From Rhizobacter sp. Root1238 (GTDB lineage Bacteria > Pseudomonadota > Gammaproteobacteria > Burkholderiales > Burkholderiaceae_C), in contig NZ_LMDM01000019.1 of the NCBI RefSeq assembly GCF_001425825.1, forward strand, positions 24,214 to 88,213: DNA of 64,000 nucleotides, in the 5' to 3' direction. The notes under the pieces were generated by a model. It saw only the letters and a program-made list of their open reading frames with translations, did no database searches and was not told the origin of the DNA. The translations under genes were made by a program, and so were the position numbers. The number at the start of each line of letters is the position of its first letter. Within the stretch, counting starts at the first letter, position 1. Positions 19,634 to 29,490 of the stretch are shown here, piece by piece.

Positions 19634-22600
19634 TCAGCCGGCCAGCGCGGGCGATTGCAGCAGCTGGTCGATGTCGGCGACCACCGCGGCGATGTCGATC
19701 GGCTTGGTCCAGTAGCCGATGAAGCCGGCCTCGTAGGCACGCTGCACGTCCTCGGGCATCGCATCGGCCGAGCACATGTAGGCCGGCGCGCGGGCCAGGC
19801 CCGGCAGCTGGCGCAGCTGGTGCAGCACCTCGAAGCCGGTCATGCCGGGCAGGTGGGCGTCGAGCACCAGCACCTCGGGCTGCCAGTCGCGCGCGATCTC
19901 GAGCGCTTCCTCGCCGTCTTCGGCGATGCGCAGGTCGACGGCGCCGCGGCGAATCCGCAGTGCCTCCTCGAACAGGATCGCGTTGATGCGGTTGTCCTCG
20001 ACGTACATCATCCGCAATGCAGAGCGCGCGGCGGGCGCGGGCGCGGTCTCGGCATCGCCGGGCCCCTCGGCCAGCGGTGCCGGCGCGGAAGCCACCGGTT
20101 CGAGGTCGCAGACCATGTCGAGCCGCACGCAGGTGCCGTGGCCGAGCGTGCTGGTCACCTGCAGATCGCCGCCGATCGCCTGCATCAGGCTGCGCGCGAT
20201 GATCAGCCCGAGCCCGGTGCCCTCGATGGCCGAGGTCTCCCTGCCGAGCCGTTCGAAAGGCTGGAACAGCCGGCCCATCTGCTCGGGGGTCAGGCCGGCG
20301 CCTTCGTCCTCGATCCGCAGCGTGAGCCGCTCGGGGCAGTCCTGGATCACCGTCCAGCGCACCGCGCCGCCGGGGCGGTTGTACTTGACCGCGTTCGAGG
20401 CCACGTTCAGCAGCACCTGGCGCAGCCGCTGCGCATCGGCCTGCACGAACAGCGGCGACGGCACCGCGTTCTCGAAGCGAATGCCGCGCGCGTGCGCCAT
20501 CGGCGCCAGCAGGTCGATCGTGCGTTCGACGACGTCGTCCAGCGCCACGCGTCCCATGTCCAGCGCCAGGGCGCCTTCCTCCACCTTCTGCAGGTCGAGC
20601 ACGTCGTTGATCAGCGCCAGCAGGTGTTGCCCGGCGTCCAGCACGTGGTCGGCGTAGTCGTGCACCTTGGCGAGGTCGGCCTGGTCGACGCCCATGCGCA
20701 TCAGCTGTGAAAAACCGATCACCGCATTCAGCGGCGTGCGCATCTCGTGGCTCATGCGCGACAGGAACTCGCTCTTCGCCCGGTTGGCGAGCTCGGCGGC
20801 CTGCTTGTCGCGCAGCGCCTGCTCGGCCAGCTTGGTGCGCGTGATGTCGGAATGGGTGCCGACCACGCGGCGCGGGCTGCCGTCGGCATGGCGCTCGACG
20901 ATCTTGCCACGGTCGAGCACCCACAGCCAGCGGCCGTCGCGGTGCAGCAGCCGGTGCTCGGTCTCGTAGGCGTCGGTCTCGCCGCGCCGGTAGGCCTGGA
21001 TCGCCCGCATCACGCGCGGCCGGTCGTCCGGGTGGATGCGACGCGACCACTCCTGGATGGTGTTGCCCACCTCGTCCTCGCGGTAGCCGAGCATTTCCTT
21101 CCAGCGCGGTGAATAGAACGCGATGTTGCGGTCTTCGTCGAAGTCCCAGACGCCGTCGCCGGCGCCTTCGAGTGCGAATTTCCAGCGCTCTTCGGCGGCC
21201 TTCAGCGCGCGCTCGGCGGCGCGCTGCTGCGTGACGTCGCGCGTCACGTACAGCACCCGCTCGCCGGCCATCGGCGACAGTCGCGCCTCGAAGCTGCCGG
21301 GGCGACCGCCGGCCGTCACCAGGTCGTACTCGAGGCGCTGCACCTCGCCGGTCCGCAGCGCGCGGCGGATCGCCGGCAGCACCTGGTCCGCCAGCTCCTG
21401 CGTGACGCCCTGCACGAAGGGCTGGCCGCGCACGCGCTCCCAGCGGTGCACCAGGAGCGGATGGTCCGGGTCGCTGCATTCGAGGTAGCGACCATCGGCA
21501 TCGAGCACGAACCACAGGTCGGGCACCGCGGCCAGCACCGCGCCGAGCCGCGCCTGCGCCTCCTGCGCCTGCAGCTGCTGGCGCGTCAGTTCGAGCTCGG
21601 CGCGCTTGCGGTCGGTGATGTCGACCGACAGGTGCACCTGGCTGCCGTCGTGCAGCCGGCGGTCGTTGACGATCAGCCAGCGGTGGCGCCAGCGCAGCTC
21701 GTGCTGCGCGCGCTCTTCGGAGACCAGGCCGAGCCGCCACTGCACGAAGGCCTCTTCGTTGCCGACCGCATCGGGGTAGTCGCCGCGCGCCACCATGCTG
21801 CGCACCATCTCGGGCCAGGTCATCTGCTCGGCCGGGATGGTGCGCCCGATCGAGCGCCGCCACGCCGCATTCGACTGCACGACGCGGCCGTCCGGCGCGC
21901 TGATCATCACGCCGGCGTGCATGCTCTCGAGCGCGTCGCTCAGCAACTGCTCGGCACGCCGCGCGGCGCTCTGGGCCTGCAGGCGCGCATTGATCGTGGT
22001 GGCCGAGCCGCGGTGGCCGCGGAACCGGCCGGTGCTGCTGAACACCGGCACGCCGCTGATCGACAGCGTCAGCAGGCCGGACGGGGAAGGGCGGTCGGCG
22101 ACCAGCTCGGTGAACGGCTCGCGCTGCGCGAGCGCCGCTTCGCAGCGCGGCCACGAGGCCGCATGCTCGCCGCCGTGCGGCTGGTACGGCGCGAGGAAGC
22201 GGCGGCCCAGGTCGTTCTGCGGCGGCAGGCCGATGCGGTGCTCGAAGTTCTCGGACAGCCAGCTGAGCTGGCCCTGGTCGTCGGTCTCCCACAGCCAGCT
22301 GTTGCCGGATTGACTGGCGGCCCGCACCCGCGCCTCCTGCAGCCGCCAGCGCTGTTCGCGCAGCCGGGCGTCGAGCAGTGCGCTGGCCAGCAACGCGAGG
22401 TCGTGCAGCGCCTGCCGTTGCGCGGCATCCAGGCGTGCCGGGGCGGTGTGGATCGCGCAGACCGTGCCGATGCGCCGGTCATCGACCACCAGCGGCACCG
22501 ACGCATAGGCGCGGATGCCGGGGGCGCCGCTGACCAGCGGGTTGTCGCCGAAGCGCGGATCGACCCGTGCGTCGGCCACCTCGAAGGCGGCCGGCTGCAG

Positions 22601-22843
22601 GATCGCGTGCCCGCAGAACGATCGATCGCGCGGTGTCTCGCGCACGGCAAGGCCGACGGCGGCCGGGAACCACTGGCGCTCGGCATCGACGAGGCTGATC
22701 GCGGCGATCGGCCAGCCGGTGCGGGCGGCGATCTGGCGGGCCAGCGCGGCGAAGGCCGGATCGACGACGGTGTCGAGCACGCGGAGCTCGCGCAGCACGC
22801 GCAGGCGCTCGGGCTCGTCGGCGGGCAGGTCGGCCGGCGTCAT
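19634..22843 (-). CDS. GAF/multi-PAS hybrid histidine kinase
   Basis: A 1069-residue soluble hybrid kinase. Domains in order: GAF-like (about 20-165), four PAS/PAC units (about 177-290, 300-415, 430-545, 550-675), HisKA with H-box SRMSHEMRTPLNAVIGF (His699), HATPase_c (GTGLGLIIARSLM) and a C-terminal receiver (about 945-1060; MMYVEDNRINA, acceptor in VLVLDAHLPG). No transmembrane segment or output domain is seen, so phosphotransfer to another protein is likely. The GAF resembles those that follow a PERLRVLREL leader in diguanylate cyclases and kinases. The ligand is unknown. Confidence 0.9.
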   Translation of the reverse strand: MTPADLPADEPERLRVLRELRVLDTVVDPAFAALARQIAARTGWPIAAISLVDAERQWFPAAVGLAVRETPRDRSFCGHAILQPAAFEVADARVDPRFGDNPLVSGAPGIRAYASVPLVVDDRRIGTVCAIHTAPARLDAAQRQALHDLALLASALLDARLREQRWRLQEARVRAASQSGNSWLWETDDQGQLSWLSENFEHRIGLPPQNDLGRRFLAPYQPHGGEHAASWPRCEAALAQREPFTELVADRPSPSGLLTLSISGVPVFSSTGRFRGHRGSATTINARLQAQSAARRAEQLLSDALESMHAGVMISAPDGRVVQSNAAWRRSIGRTIPAEQMTWPEMVRSMVARGDYPDAVGNEEAFVQWRLGLVSEERAQHELRWRHRWLIVNDRRLHDGSQVHLSVDITDRKRAELELTRQQLQAQEAQARLGAVLAAVPDLWFVLDADGRYLECSDPDHPLLVHRWERVRGQPFVQGVTQELADQVLPAIRRALRTGEVQRLEYDLVTAGGRPGSFEARLSPMAGERVLYVTRDVTQQRAAERALKAAEERWKFALEGAGDGVWDFDEDRNIAFYSPRWKEMLGYREDEVGNTIQEWSRRIHPDDRPRVMRAIQAYRRGETDAYETEHRLLHRDGRWLWVLDRGKIVERHADGSPRRVVGTHSDITRTKLAEQALRDKQAAELANRAKSEFLSRMSHEMRTPLNAVIGFSQLMRMGVDQADLAKVHDYADHVLDAGQHLLALINDVLDLQKVEEGALALDMGRVALDDVVERTIDLLAPMAHARGIRFENAVPSPLFVQADAQRLRQVLLNVASNAVKYNRPGGAVRWTVIQDCPERLTLRIEDEGAGLTPEQMGRLFQPFERLGRETSAIEGTGLGLIIARSLMQAIGGDLQVTSTLGHGTCVRLDMVCDLEPVASAPAPLAEGPGDAETAPAPAARSALRMMYVEDNRINAILFEEALRIRRGAVDLRIAEDGEEALEIARDWQPEVLVLDAHLPGMTGFEVLHQLRQLPGLARAPAYMCSADAMPEDVQRAYEAGFIGYWTKPIDIAAVVADIDQLLQSPALAG

Positions 22844-22953
22844 GAAGCGCGGAAGGCGTGATTCATGGATGTCTGCTGCTCCGGGGTCGATCGACTGTAA
22901 TGGAGAATCCAGGCGGTCGACGCGCTGTCGCCGCGTTGGAATCCACAGCTTCC

Positions 22954-23652
22954 ATGCCTGCTTTCCCTGTCAGTTCCCCGCTGGCCTTGACCCTCGACCT
23001 CGACGACACGCTGTGGCCGGTCTGGCCCGCGATCGAGCGCGCCGAGCACCAGCTGCACGGCTGGCTGCACCAGCATGCGCCGGCCACCGCGCAGCGCTTC
23101 GACCCGCCGGCGTTGCGCGCGCTGCGCAACGCGGTGGAGGCCGAGCACCCGCATTGGCGCCACAACCTGAGCGCGATCCGCAAGGAAAGCATCGCGCGGG
23201 CATTGGCGATGACCGGCCACGACCCGCAACTGGCCGGCCCGGCGTTCGACGTGTTCTTCGCGGCGCGCCAGCGGGTGGACTTCTTCGACGATGCGTTGCC
23301 GGGGCTGGCGCGGCTGGCGGCGCGCTTCCCGCTGTATGCGGTGACCAACGGCAATGCCGACCTGGCGACGGTCGGTGTCGCGCACCACTTCCAGGGCAGC
23401 CTGAGCTCACGCGAACTCGGCATCGGCAAGCCGGACGCGCGGATCTTCCACCTGGCCTGCGAGCGCCTGGGCGTGCCGCCGGCGCAGGTGCTGCACGTCG
23501 GCGACGACCTGCAGCTCGACGTGCATGGCGCACGCGATGCGGGGTTGCAGGCGCTGTGGCTGCACCGGCCGGGTCATGCGGTGGGCGAATTGCCGGAGGG
23601 TTGCGGCCAGGCCGCCAGCTTGCTGGAACTGGCCGAGATGCTCGGCTGCTGA
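22954..23652 (+). CDS. HAD-family hydrolase
   Basis: A 232-residue haloacid-dehalogenase-like hydrolase of subfamily IA. Motif I LDLDDTLWPVW (nucleophile Asp, acid/base Asp) is near the N-terminus, motif II is YAVTNGNAD, and motifs III/IV are GIGKPDARIFHLA and LHVGDDLQLDVHGARDAG. A helical cap lies between motifs I and II. It is probably a phosphatase of small metabolites; the substrate is not predictable. The start at MPAFPVSS is favoured by homology, but an earlier in-frame ATG at 22900 is possible and no strong ribosome-binding site decides it. Confidence 0.85.
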   Translation: MPAFPVSSPLALTLDLDDTLWPVWPAIERAEHQLHGWLHQHAPATAQRFDPPALRALRNAVEAEHPHWRHNLSAIRKESIARALAMTGHDPQLAGPAFDVFFAARQRVDFFDDALPGLARLAARFPLYAVTNGNADLATVGVAHHFQGSLSSRELGIGKPDARIFHLACERLGVPPAQVLHVGDDLQLDVHGARDAGLQALWLHRPGHAVGELPEGCGQAASLLELAEMLGC

Positions 23653-23656
23653 GTGC

Positions 23657-24631
23657 TCAGCGGTTGAACTCGAAGGGAGCCTGCGGCTGCGTGTCGGAGA
23701 ACTTCATCACCTCGAAGCGCACGCACGGCGAGGTGGGGTCGACCGGCGAGGCCCCCAGCCCGATCGCGCCGCTGCCGTGCAGCGTGCAGGTGCCGCGGCG
23801 CAGCTGGACGATCTCGGAATCGCTGGAGAAGCGAACATACGTGCCGTTGTAGCTGAGGTCGGTCAGCTGGAAGGCGCCGCCATGCCAGTCGATGCGGGCA
23901 TGCGAGCGCGAGACGCGCGAGTCGTCGATGCAGTAGGTGGCCTGCGGGCTGCGGCCCAGCACCACCGGCAGGCTCGGGCCGGCATAGACGCGGTTCAGGT
24001 CGAGCCACGCGAGGCGGATGCCTTCGGGTTCGGTCGCGGTGGGCAGCAGGTCGCCATAGGCAGTGGCCGCGGTGTCGCCGAAACGCCGGCCTTCGAGCAG
24101 GTAGACGTGCACCGGCTCGACGCGGCCGCGCAGCTGCACGCGGTCGAGGCTGCGAAAGCGCGCGCTGCTCTCGGCGTCCTGGGCCGAGAACACGGTGGCG
24201 GTGGTGAGCGTCTCGTTGTCGCCGGCATGGTCCAGCAGGCGCGCCGCGACGTTGACGGCATCGCCGAAGCAATCGCCCGACATCGCGACCACTTCGCCGT
24301 GCGCCAGCCCGACCTGCAGCTTCAGCACCGGCGAGCGTTGCACCGCGGCCGGTGCGCCGGCGGCAGGCGCGGCCGGCGGCACGATGCGGTCCAGCGACTC
24401 GTGCATGCCGTCGGCGGCGGACACCGCCTCGATCGGGTTCTCGAACACCGCCATCAGGCCGTCGCCCAGCGTCTTGACGACGGTGCCGCGGCAGCTGGTC
24501 ACCACATGGGCCAGCAGCGCGACGCTGTGCGTGACGACCGTCGTGGCCTCGGCGTTGCCCAGCGTCTCGTACAGCGCAGTGCTGCCGCGAAGATCGGCAA
24601 ACAACACGGTGCGCTGCAGGATCTGGGTCAT
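23657..24631 (-). CDS. Class III nucleotide cyclase with FHA domain
   Basis: A 324-residue protein. The N-terminal cyclase domain shows metal-binding Asp in VLFADLRGSTAL, KTLGDGLMAVF and the GDCFGDAVNVAARL segment carrying the transition-state Asn and Arg. The C-terminal half (about 225-310) is an FHA phosphothreonine-binding domain (VLGRSPQATYCIDDSRVSRS, HARIDWHG, LSYNGTYV). Making a cyclic nucleotide in response to a phosphoprotein is the likely role; ATP versus GTP preference is not clear. Convergent with the HAD gene. A terminator for the upstream rpoD lies just before its start. Confidence 0.85.
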   Translation of the reverse strand: MTQILQRTVLFADLRGSTALYETLGNAEATTVVTHSVALLAHVVTSCRGTVVKTLGDGLMAVFENPIEAVSAADGMHESLDRIVPPAAPAAGAPAAVQRSPVLKLQVGLAHGEVVAMSGDCFGDAVNVAARLLDHAGDNETLTTATVFSAQDAESSARFRSLDRVQLRGRVEPVHVYLLEGRRFGDTAATAYGDLLPTATEPEGIRLAWLDLNRVYAGPSLPVVLGRSPQATYCIDDSRVSRSHARIDWHGGAFQLTDLSYNGTYVRFSSDSEIVQLRRGTCTLHGSGAIGLGASPVDPTSPCVRFEVMKFSDTQPQAPFEFNR

Positions 24632-24672
24632 AAGCGTGAAGTTTATGGCAACTTGGCGGCCGCCGAAGGCGC

Positions 24673-24708
24673 AAAAAAGGCCCCGAAAGCGGTGCTCGCG
24701 GGGCCTTT
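24673..24708 (-). terminator. Intrinsic terminator of rpoD
   Basis: On the minus strand a 10-bp G/C-rich stem (24699-24708 pairing with 24676-24685) with a 13-nt loop is followed by a run of six T residues (24678-24673). It lies 44 bases after the rpoD stop and before the cyclase gene on the same strand, so it separates the two transcription units. Confidence 0.85.
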
Positions 24709-24751
24709 GCAGGGGACGTTGCAGCGGCGCTGCAGGCATCCCCTGGCGGGA

Positions 24752-26971
24752 TCAGAGATTGTCCAGATACGTGCGCAACTTGTCCGACCGGCTCGGGTGC
24801 TTCAGCTTGCGGATCGCCTTGGCTTCGATCTGGCGGATGCGCTCGCGCGTCACGTCGAACTGCTTGCCGACTTCTTCCAGCGTGTGGTCGGTGCTCATCT
24901 CGATGCCGAAGCGCATGCGCAGCACCTTGGCTTCGCGCGGCGTCAGGCTGTCGAGGATGTCCTTCACCACATCGCGCAGGCCGGCCTGCATCGCCGCCTC
25001 GATCGGCGCGGTGTTGTTGGTGTCCTCGATGAAGTCGCCCAGGTGCGAATCGTCGTCGTCGCCGATGGGGGTTTCCATCGAGATCGGCTCCTTCGCGATC
25101 TTCATGATCTTGCGGATCTTGTCTTCCGGGATCTCCATCTTCTCGGCCAGCGTCGGGGCATCGGGTTCGAAACCGAATTCCTGCAAGTGCTGGCGCGACA
25201 GCCGGTTCATCTTGTTGATCGTCTCGATCATGTGGACCGGGATGCGGATCGTGCGCGCCTGGTCGGCGATCGAGCGCGTGATGGCCTGGCGGATCCACCA
25301 CGTCGCGTAGGTCGAGAACTTGTAGCCGCGGCGGTATTCGAACTTGTCGACCGCCTTCATCAGGCCGATGTTGCCTTCCTGGATCAGGTCGAGGAACTGC
25401 AGGCCGCGGTTGGTGTACTTCTTCGCGATCGAGATCACGAGGCGCAGGTTGGCCTCGATCATTTCCTTCTTCGCGTCGCGCGAGGCCTTCTCGCCCTCGT
25501 TCATGCGCTTGTTGATCTGCTTCAGGTCTTCCAGCGGCACGACGGCGCGGGCCTGCTGGTCGGTCAGCTTCTTCTGCAGCTCCTGCACCGGCGGCAGGTT
25601 GCGCGCCAGCACCGCGCTGTACGGCTTGCCCGCTGCCGCTTCCTTCTCCGCCCACTTCAGGTTCAGGATGTTGGGCGGGAAGTTCTTGATGAAATACTCT
25701 TGCGGCATGCCGCACTTGTCGACGAGGATCTTGCGCAGCTCGCGTTCGTAGCGGCGCACGTCGTCGACCTGCGAGCGCAGGATGCCGCACAGCTTCTCGA
25801 TGGTCTTGACCGTGAAGCGGATCGTCATCAGCTCGGCGCTGATGGCCTGCTGGGCCTTGTTGTACGGCGCCGACTGGTAGCCGTCCTTCTCGAAGGCCTT
25901 GCGCATCTTGTCGAAGTTCTCGCGCAGGTTGGCGAGCTTCGTCAGCGCCGCACCCTTCAGTTCCTCGAGCTTCTTGGTCAGCGCCTTGCTGCCGCCGTTG
26001 CCGTCGTCGTCGTCTTCCTCGTCGAAGAAGTCGACGTCTTCCTCGGCCACGTAGTCGTCGGCCTCGTCTTCCGAGACGAAGCCGTCGACGACCTCGGAGA
26101 TCGTCATCTCGCCGGCGCCGATGCGGTCGGCATAGACCAGGATCTCGGCGATGGTGGTCGGCGAGGCGCTGATCGCCAGCATCATGGCCTGCAGGCCGCC
26201 TTCGATGCGCTTGGCGATCTCGATCTCGCCCTCGCGCGTCAGCAGCTCGACCGTGCCCATCTCGCGCATGTACATGCGCACCGGATCGGTGGTGCGGCCG
26301 AATTCGGAGTCGACGGTCGACAGCGCCGCTTCGGCGGCTTCCTCGGCCTCTTCTTCGGTGGCGGTGGTGGTGCCGCCGCCGGCGATCAGCAGCGTCGCGG
26401 CGTCGGGCGCCTGCTCGTAGACCGCGATGCCCATGTCGTTCAGCATCGACACGATGGCTTCGAGGATGTCGGCGTCGACCAGCTTCTCGGGAAGGTGGTC
26501 GTTGATTTCCTGGTGGGTCAGGAAGCCGCGCGTCTTGCCCATCTTGATGAGCGTCTTCAGCTCATGGCGGCGCTTGGCGACTTCTTCTTCGGTGAGCGCG
26601 GTCTCGTCGAGGCCGAACTCGCGCATCAGCGCGCGCTCCTTCGCGCGCGACACCTTCATGCGCAGCGGCTTGACCTTGGCAGCCTTGTCGTCGGTGCCGG
26701 CCGCTTCGGGCTCGGGCTCGCCTTCGAGCTCGGCTTCGACGTCGGAGAAGTCCTCTTCGGGCACTTCTTCCTTCTTGGCGGCGGCGCCGGCCTTCGGCTT
26801 GCGACCCGGCTTGCCCTTGGCGTCGGCGACGGTCTTGTCGGCCACCGCCTTGGCGGCCGGCTTGGCGACGGCCTTCTTCTTGTCTTCAACTTCGGCCTTG
26901 CCGGCCTTCACGGCTTTCGACGCAGCGGCGGGTTGTGCTGCCTTGGCGGGGGCGCTCTTCTTCGCGGTCAT
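24752..26971 (-). CDS. rpoD: Primary sigma factor RpoD (sigma-70)
   Basis: A 739-residue housekeeping sigma factor. A Lys/Ala-rich N-terminal extension (1-110) and region 1.1 are followed by region 1.2 ([20 protein letters not shown]) and a long acidic non-conserved region ([18 protein letters not shown]). Region 2 contains [20 protein letters not shown] and the -10 recognition helix [17 protein letters not shown]. Region 4.2 ends in the helix-turn-helix [20 protein letters not shown]. It lies 349 bases downstream of dnaG, reflecting the classical macromolecular-synthesis cluster, though rpsU is not directly upstream here. Confidence 0.98.
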   Translation of the reverse strand: MTAKKSAPAKAAQPAAASKAVKAGKAEVEDKKKAVAKPAAKAVADKTVADAKGKPGRKPKAGAAAKKEEVPEEDFSDVEAELEGEPEPEAAGTDDKAAKVKPLRMKVSRAKERALMREFGLDETALTEEEVAKRRHELKTLIKMGKTRGFLTHQEINDHLPEKLVDADILEAIVSMLNDMGIAVYEQAPDAATLLIAGGGTTTATEEEAEEAAEAALSTVDSEFGRTTDPVRMYMREMGTVELLTREGEIEIAKRIEGGLQAMMLAISASPTTIAEILVYADRIGAGEMTISEVVDGFVSEDEADDYVAEEDVDFFDEEDDDDGNGGSKALTKKLEELKGAALTKLANLRENFDKMRKAFEKDGYQSAPYNKAQQAISAELMTIRFTVKTIEKLCGILRSQVDDVRRYERELRKILVDKCGMPQEYFIKNFPPNILNLKWAEKEAAAGKPYSAVLARNLPPVQELQKKLTDQQARAVVPLEDLKQINKRMNEGEKASRDAKKEMIEANLRLVISIAKKYTNRGLQFLDLIQEGNIGLMKAVDKFEYRRGYKFSTYATWWIRQAITRSIADQARTIRIPVHMIETINKMNRLSRQHLQEFGFEPDAPTLAEKMEIPEDKIRKIMKIAKEPISMETPIGDDDDSHLGDFIEDTNNTAPIEAAMQAGLRDVVKDILDSLTPREAKVLRMRFGIEMSTDHTLEEVGKQFDVTRERIRQIEAKAIRKLKHPSRSDKLRTYLDNL

Positions 26972-27320
26972 GCAAATCCTCGAATGGTGGTGGTCGTCAC
27001 GTCGAACCGCGCCTCAGGGCCCATGCCCAGAAGCCGGATGACGGCGGCTCGGCAGGGCCTTGTTCAGCGGAGGTCCAAAGACGTAGCGAGGCCCGGATCA
27101 AGCCTTAGCTTGGGGCCGCAATCAATTGGGCAAGGTCGCGTGACCATCGAACGGAGTACAGCCCTTGCGGGATAGGGGTGGCCTTGAGGTGGGGACCCTG
27201 GGTCAGAGGGTGGCCGGGGCCCGGAGGTGCTGTCTTTGGAACCGTCTTTGCTGACTGTCTTGCCAGCCGGTCATCACTCTTGCCTTACAACAAACCCTCG
27301 ATTATCGGCGAAAGAACCTG
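26972..27320. other. Non-coding gap between dnaG and rpoD
   Basis: These 349 bases separate dnaG from rpoD on the minus strand and should hold the rpoD promoter(s). I see only a short inverted repeat AAGC-CTTA-GCTT at about 27100-27111 and no convincing terminator, small gene or RNA. Codon-like open frames here are continuations of antisense shadows. Confidence 0.4.
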
Positions 27321-29306
27321 TTACGTCAAAGCCGGTGGCTTCATTCCCTGCAGCCGAAGCCGGCGCTCGGCGTCGAGTTCACGCCACCGCGCGAGCGCGG
27401 AGGGGTCGGTCGCGGCCTGCCGGATCAGGATTTCCTGGCGCGCCGACAGCAGCTCGACCCACATGCCGTCGACCACCCGGCGCAGGTCGGCGAACTGCAT
27501 TTCGTCCTGAAGCACACCCGGCGGCACGAGGCGGCGGCTGTCGTCGGCCCATTCGCTGCCGTGCAAGGCCTGTTCGAGCACGGCCCACGGCGTGGCACCG
27601 TGTTCGAGCAGGTGGCGCTCCAGCCAGGCGACCAGCGAGCCGTGCGGCGCGGGCAGCTCGTGCAGCAACTGGTGGTCGTCGGTGCCGAGCTGGTCCCACC
27701 AGTCGCTGTGCAGCAACAGCAGCCGCAGCACGGTGTCGGCCGGGCTGGTGGGAACCGTCCGCACCTTCGACTGCGGAGGGAACGGGCCGCTTTCCTCGTA
27801 GCGGTCCGGCGCGCCACGCTTGCCCTTCCAGTCCTTGGTCCATTCCTTGGTCCACTTGCGGCCGCCACCGCCGGTGCCGCCGTCGCGGCGCTGGAAGCGC
27901 TCGCGCGGCGCGGCGGGCTCGCCATCGTCCGGCGGGCCGTAGCTGTCGTCGGTCGGGGGCTCATGGCGGTTCGATGCCGAACCGCCGCCGTGCCGCGACG
28001 GCGCCGAGGCCTGCCACAGCTGCGTCAGGTCGGCCGAGCCGATGCCGCCTTGCTGCGCCAGTTCGGCCAGCAGCTGCAGCTTCAGCGCGCCGTCCGGCAG
28101 CGCCGACCACAGCGGCTTGGCATTGGCGAGGAACTTGGCGCGGCCCTCGGCGGTCGACAGGTCGCCGCCGTCGCGCGCGGCTTCGACCAGCTGGCGCGAC
28201 AGCGGTACCGCCTGGGCGACGCAGGCCTCGAAGGCTTCGGCGCCGAGTTCGCGCACATACGAATCCGGATCGTGTTCGGTCGGCAGGAACAGGAAGCGGA
28301 CGGTGCGGGTGTCGCTCGCGAGCGGCAGCGAGGCCTCGAGCGCCCGGCCGGCCGCCCGCCGCCCGGCGGCATCGCCGTCAAAGCTGAACACCACCGATTC
28401 GGTGAAGCGGAACAGCTTCTGCACATGCTCGGCCGTGCAGGCGGTGCCGAGGGTCGCGACCGCATTGTCGAAGCCGTGCTGGGCGAGCGCGACGACGTCC
28501 ATGTACCCCTCGACCACCAGCGCATAGCCGCGCTTGCGCAGCCCGGCGCGCGCCTCGTGCAGGCCGTACAGCTCGCGGCCCTTCACGAACACCGGCGTCT
28601 CCGGCGAGTTCAGGTACTTCGGCTCGCCCTTGTCGAGCACCCGCCCGCCAAACCCGATCACGTCGCCCTGCACCGAGCGGATCGGGAACATGATGCGGTC
28701 CCGGAAGCGGTCATAGCGCTTGCGTTCCTCGTCGTTCTCGCCCTGCGAGATGACGAGGCCGCTCTCCTCGAGCAGCGGGTCGTCGTAGCGCGGGAATACG
28801 CTCGCGAGCGCGCGCCAGCCGTCGGGCGCGTAGCCCAGCCCGAACGCCGCGGCGATCTCGCCGCTCAGCCCGCGGCCCTTCAGGTAGTCGATCGCCCGCG
28901 GACTGCCCTTCAGCTGCTTGCGGTAGCTCTCGCTGGCCTTGGCCAGCACGTCGCTGAGGGTGGCCTGGCGTTCCTTCAGCTCGGCGGCGCGTTCGCGCTC
29001 CTGCGGCGAGCGGTCGTCTTCCGGCACCGTGAGCCCGGCCTGCTGCGCCAGGTCGCGCACCGCATCGAGGAAGCCCATCCCCGAATACTCCATCAGGAAA
29101 CCCAGTGCGTTGCCGTGCACACCGCAGCCGAAGCAGTGGTAGGTCTGGCGGGTCGGGCTGACGGTGAAGCTCGGCGTCTTTTCGCCGTGGAACGGGCACA
29201 GGCCCTTGTGGTTGATGCCGGCCTTCTTCAGCTGCACGTGGCGGCCGACGACTTCGACGACGTCGATGCGGGACAGCAGTTCCTGGATGAAGCTCGGCGG
29301 GATCAC
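27321..29306 (-). CDS. dnaG: DNA primase
   Basis: A 661-residue primase that lays RNA primers at the replication fork. The N-terminal zinc ribbon has CPFHGEKTPSFTVSP and YHCFGCGVHGNA. The catalytic TOPRIM core holds the VVEGYMDVVALAQHG and FSFDGDAAGRRAAGRAL motifs. The C-terminal domain that binds DnaB helicase follows a low-complexity Arg/Gly/Lys-rich linker (about 440-500). Length is somewhat above E. coli DnaG (581), mostly in that linker. Upstream of rpoD on the same strand. Confidence 0.97.
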   Translation of the reverse strand: MIPPSFIQELLSRIDVVEVVGRHVQLKKAGINHKGLCPFHGEKTPSFTVSPTRQTYHCFGCGVHGNALGFLMEYSGMGFLDAVRDLAQQAGLTVPEDDRSPQERERAAELKERQATLSDVLAKASESYRKQLKGSPRAIDYLKGRGLSGEIAAAFGLGYAPDGWRALASVFPRYDDPLLEESGLVISQGENDEERKRYDRFRDRIMFPIRSVQGDVIGFGGRVLDKGEPKYLNSPETPVFVKGRELYGLHEARAGLRKRGYALVVEGYMDVVALAQHGFDNAVATLGTACTAEHVQKLFRFTESVVFSFDGDAAGRRAAGRALEASLPLASDTRTVRFLFLPTEHDPDSYVRELGAEAFEACVAQAVPLSRQLVEAARDGGDLSTAEGRAKFLANAKPLWSALPDGALKLQLLAELAQQGGIGSADLTQLWQASAPSRHGGGSASNRHEPPTDDSYGPPDDGEPAAPRERFQRRDGGTGGGGRKWTKEWTKDWKGKRGAPDRYEESGPFPPQSKVRTVPTSPADTVLRLLLLHSDWWDQLGTDDHQLLHELPAPHGSLVAWLERHLLEHGATPWAVLEQALHGSEWADDSRRLVPPGVLQDEMQFADLRRVVDGMWVELLSARQEILIRQAATDPSALARWRELDAERRLRLQGMKPPALT

Positions 29307-29490
29307 CCCGCGAGTCTATCGAACCGACTGGGGGAAGACCCCGAGGCGGCGACTTGTGCAGCTTTGCACGGGGCCGGTCTTGCGGGCTGTTACCGATTGA
29401 CGCAAGGGTGACCATGCTCGGTACACTTTTTGCACCGTGAAGTTCGATGCCGTGTCGTTGGGGCACGTCAAGACCCTCGGAAGGAATCGT

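Noticed and set aside
29307..29490. rpsU expected upstream of dnaG in the macromolecular-synthesis cluster
   Set aside because: No ORF resembling ribosomal protein S21 is found here; the upstream neighbour is the TonB-like gene.
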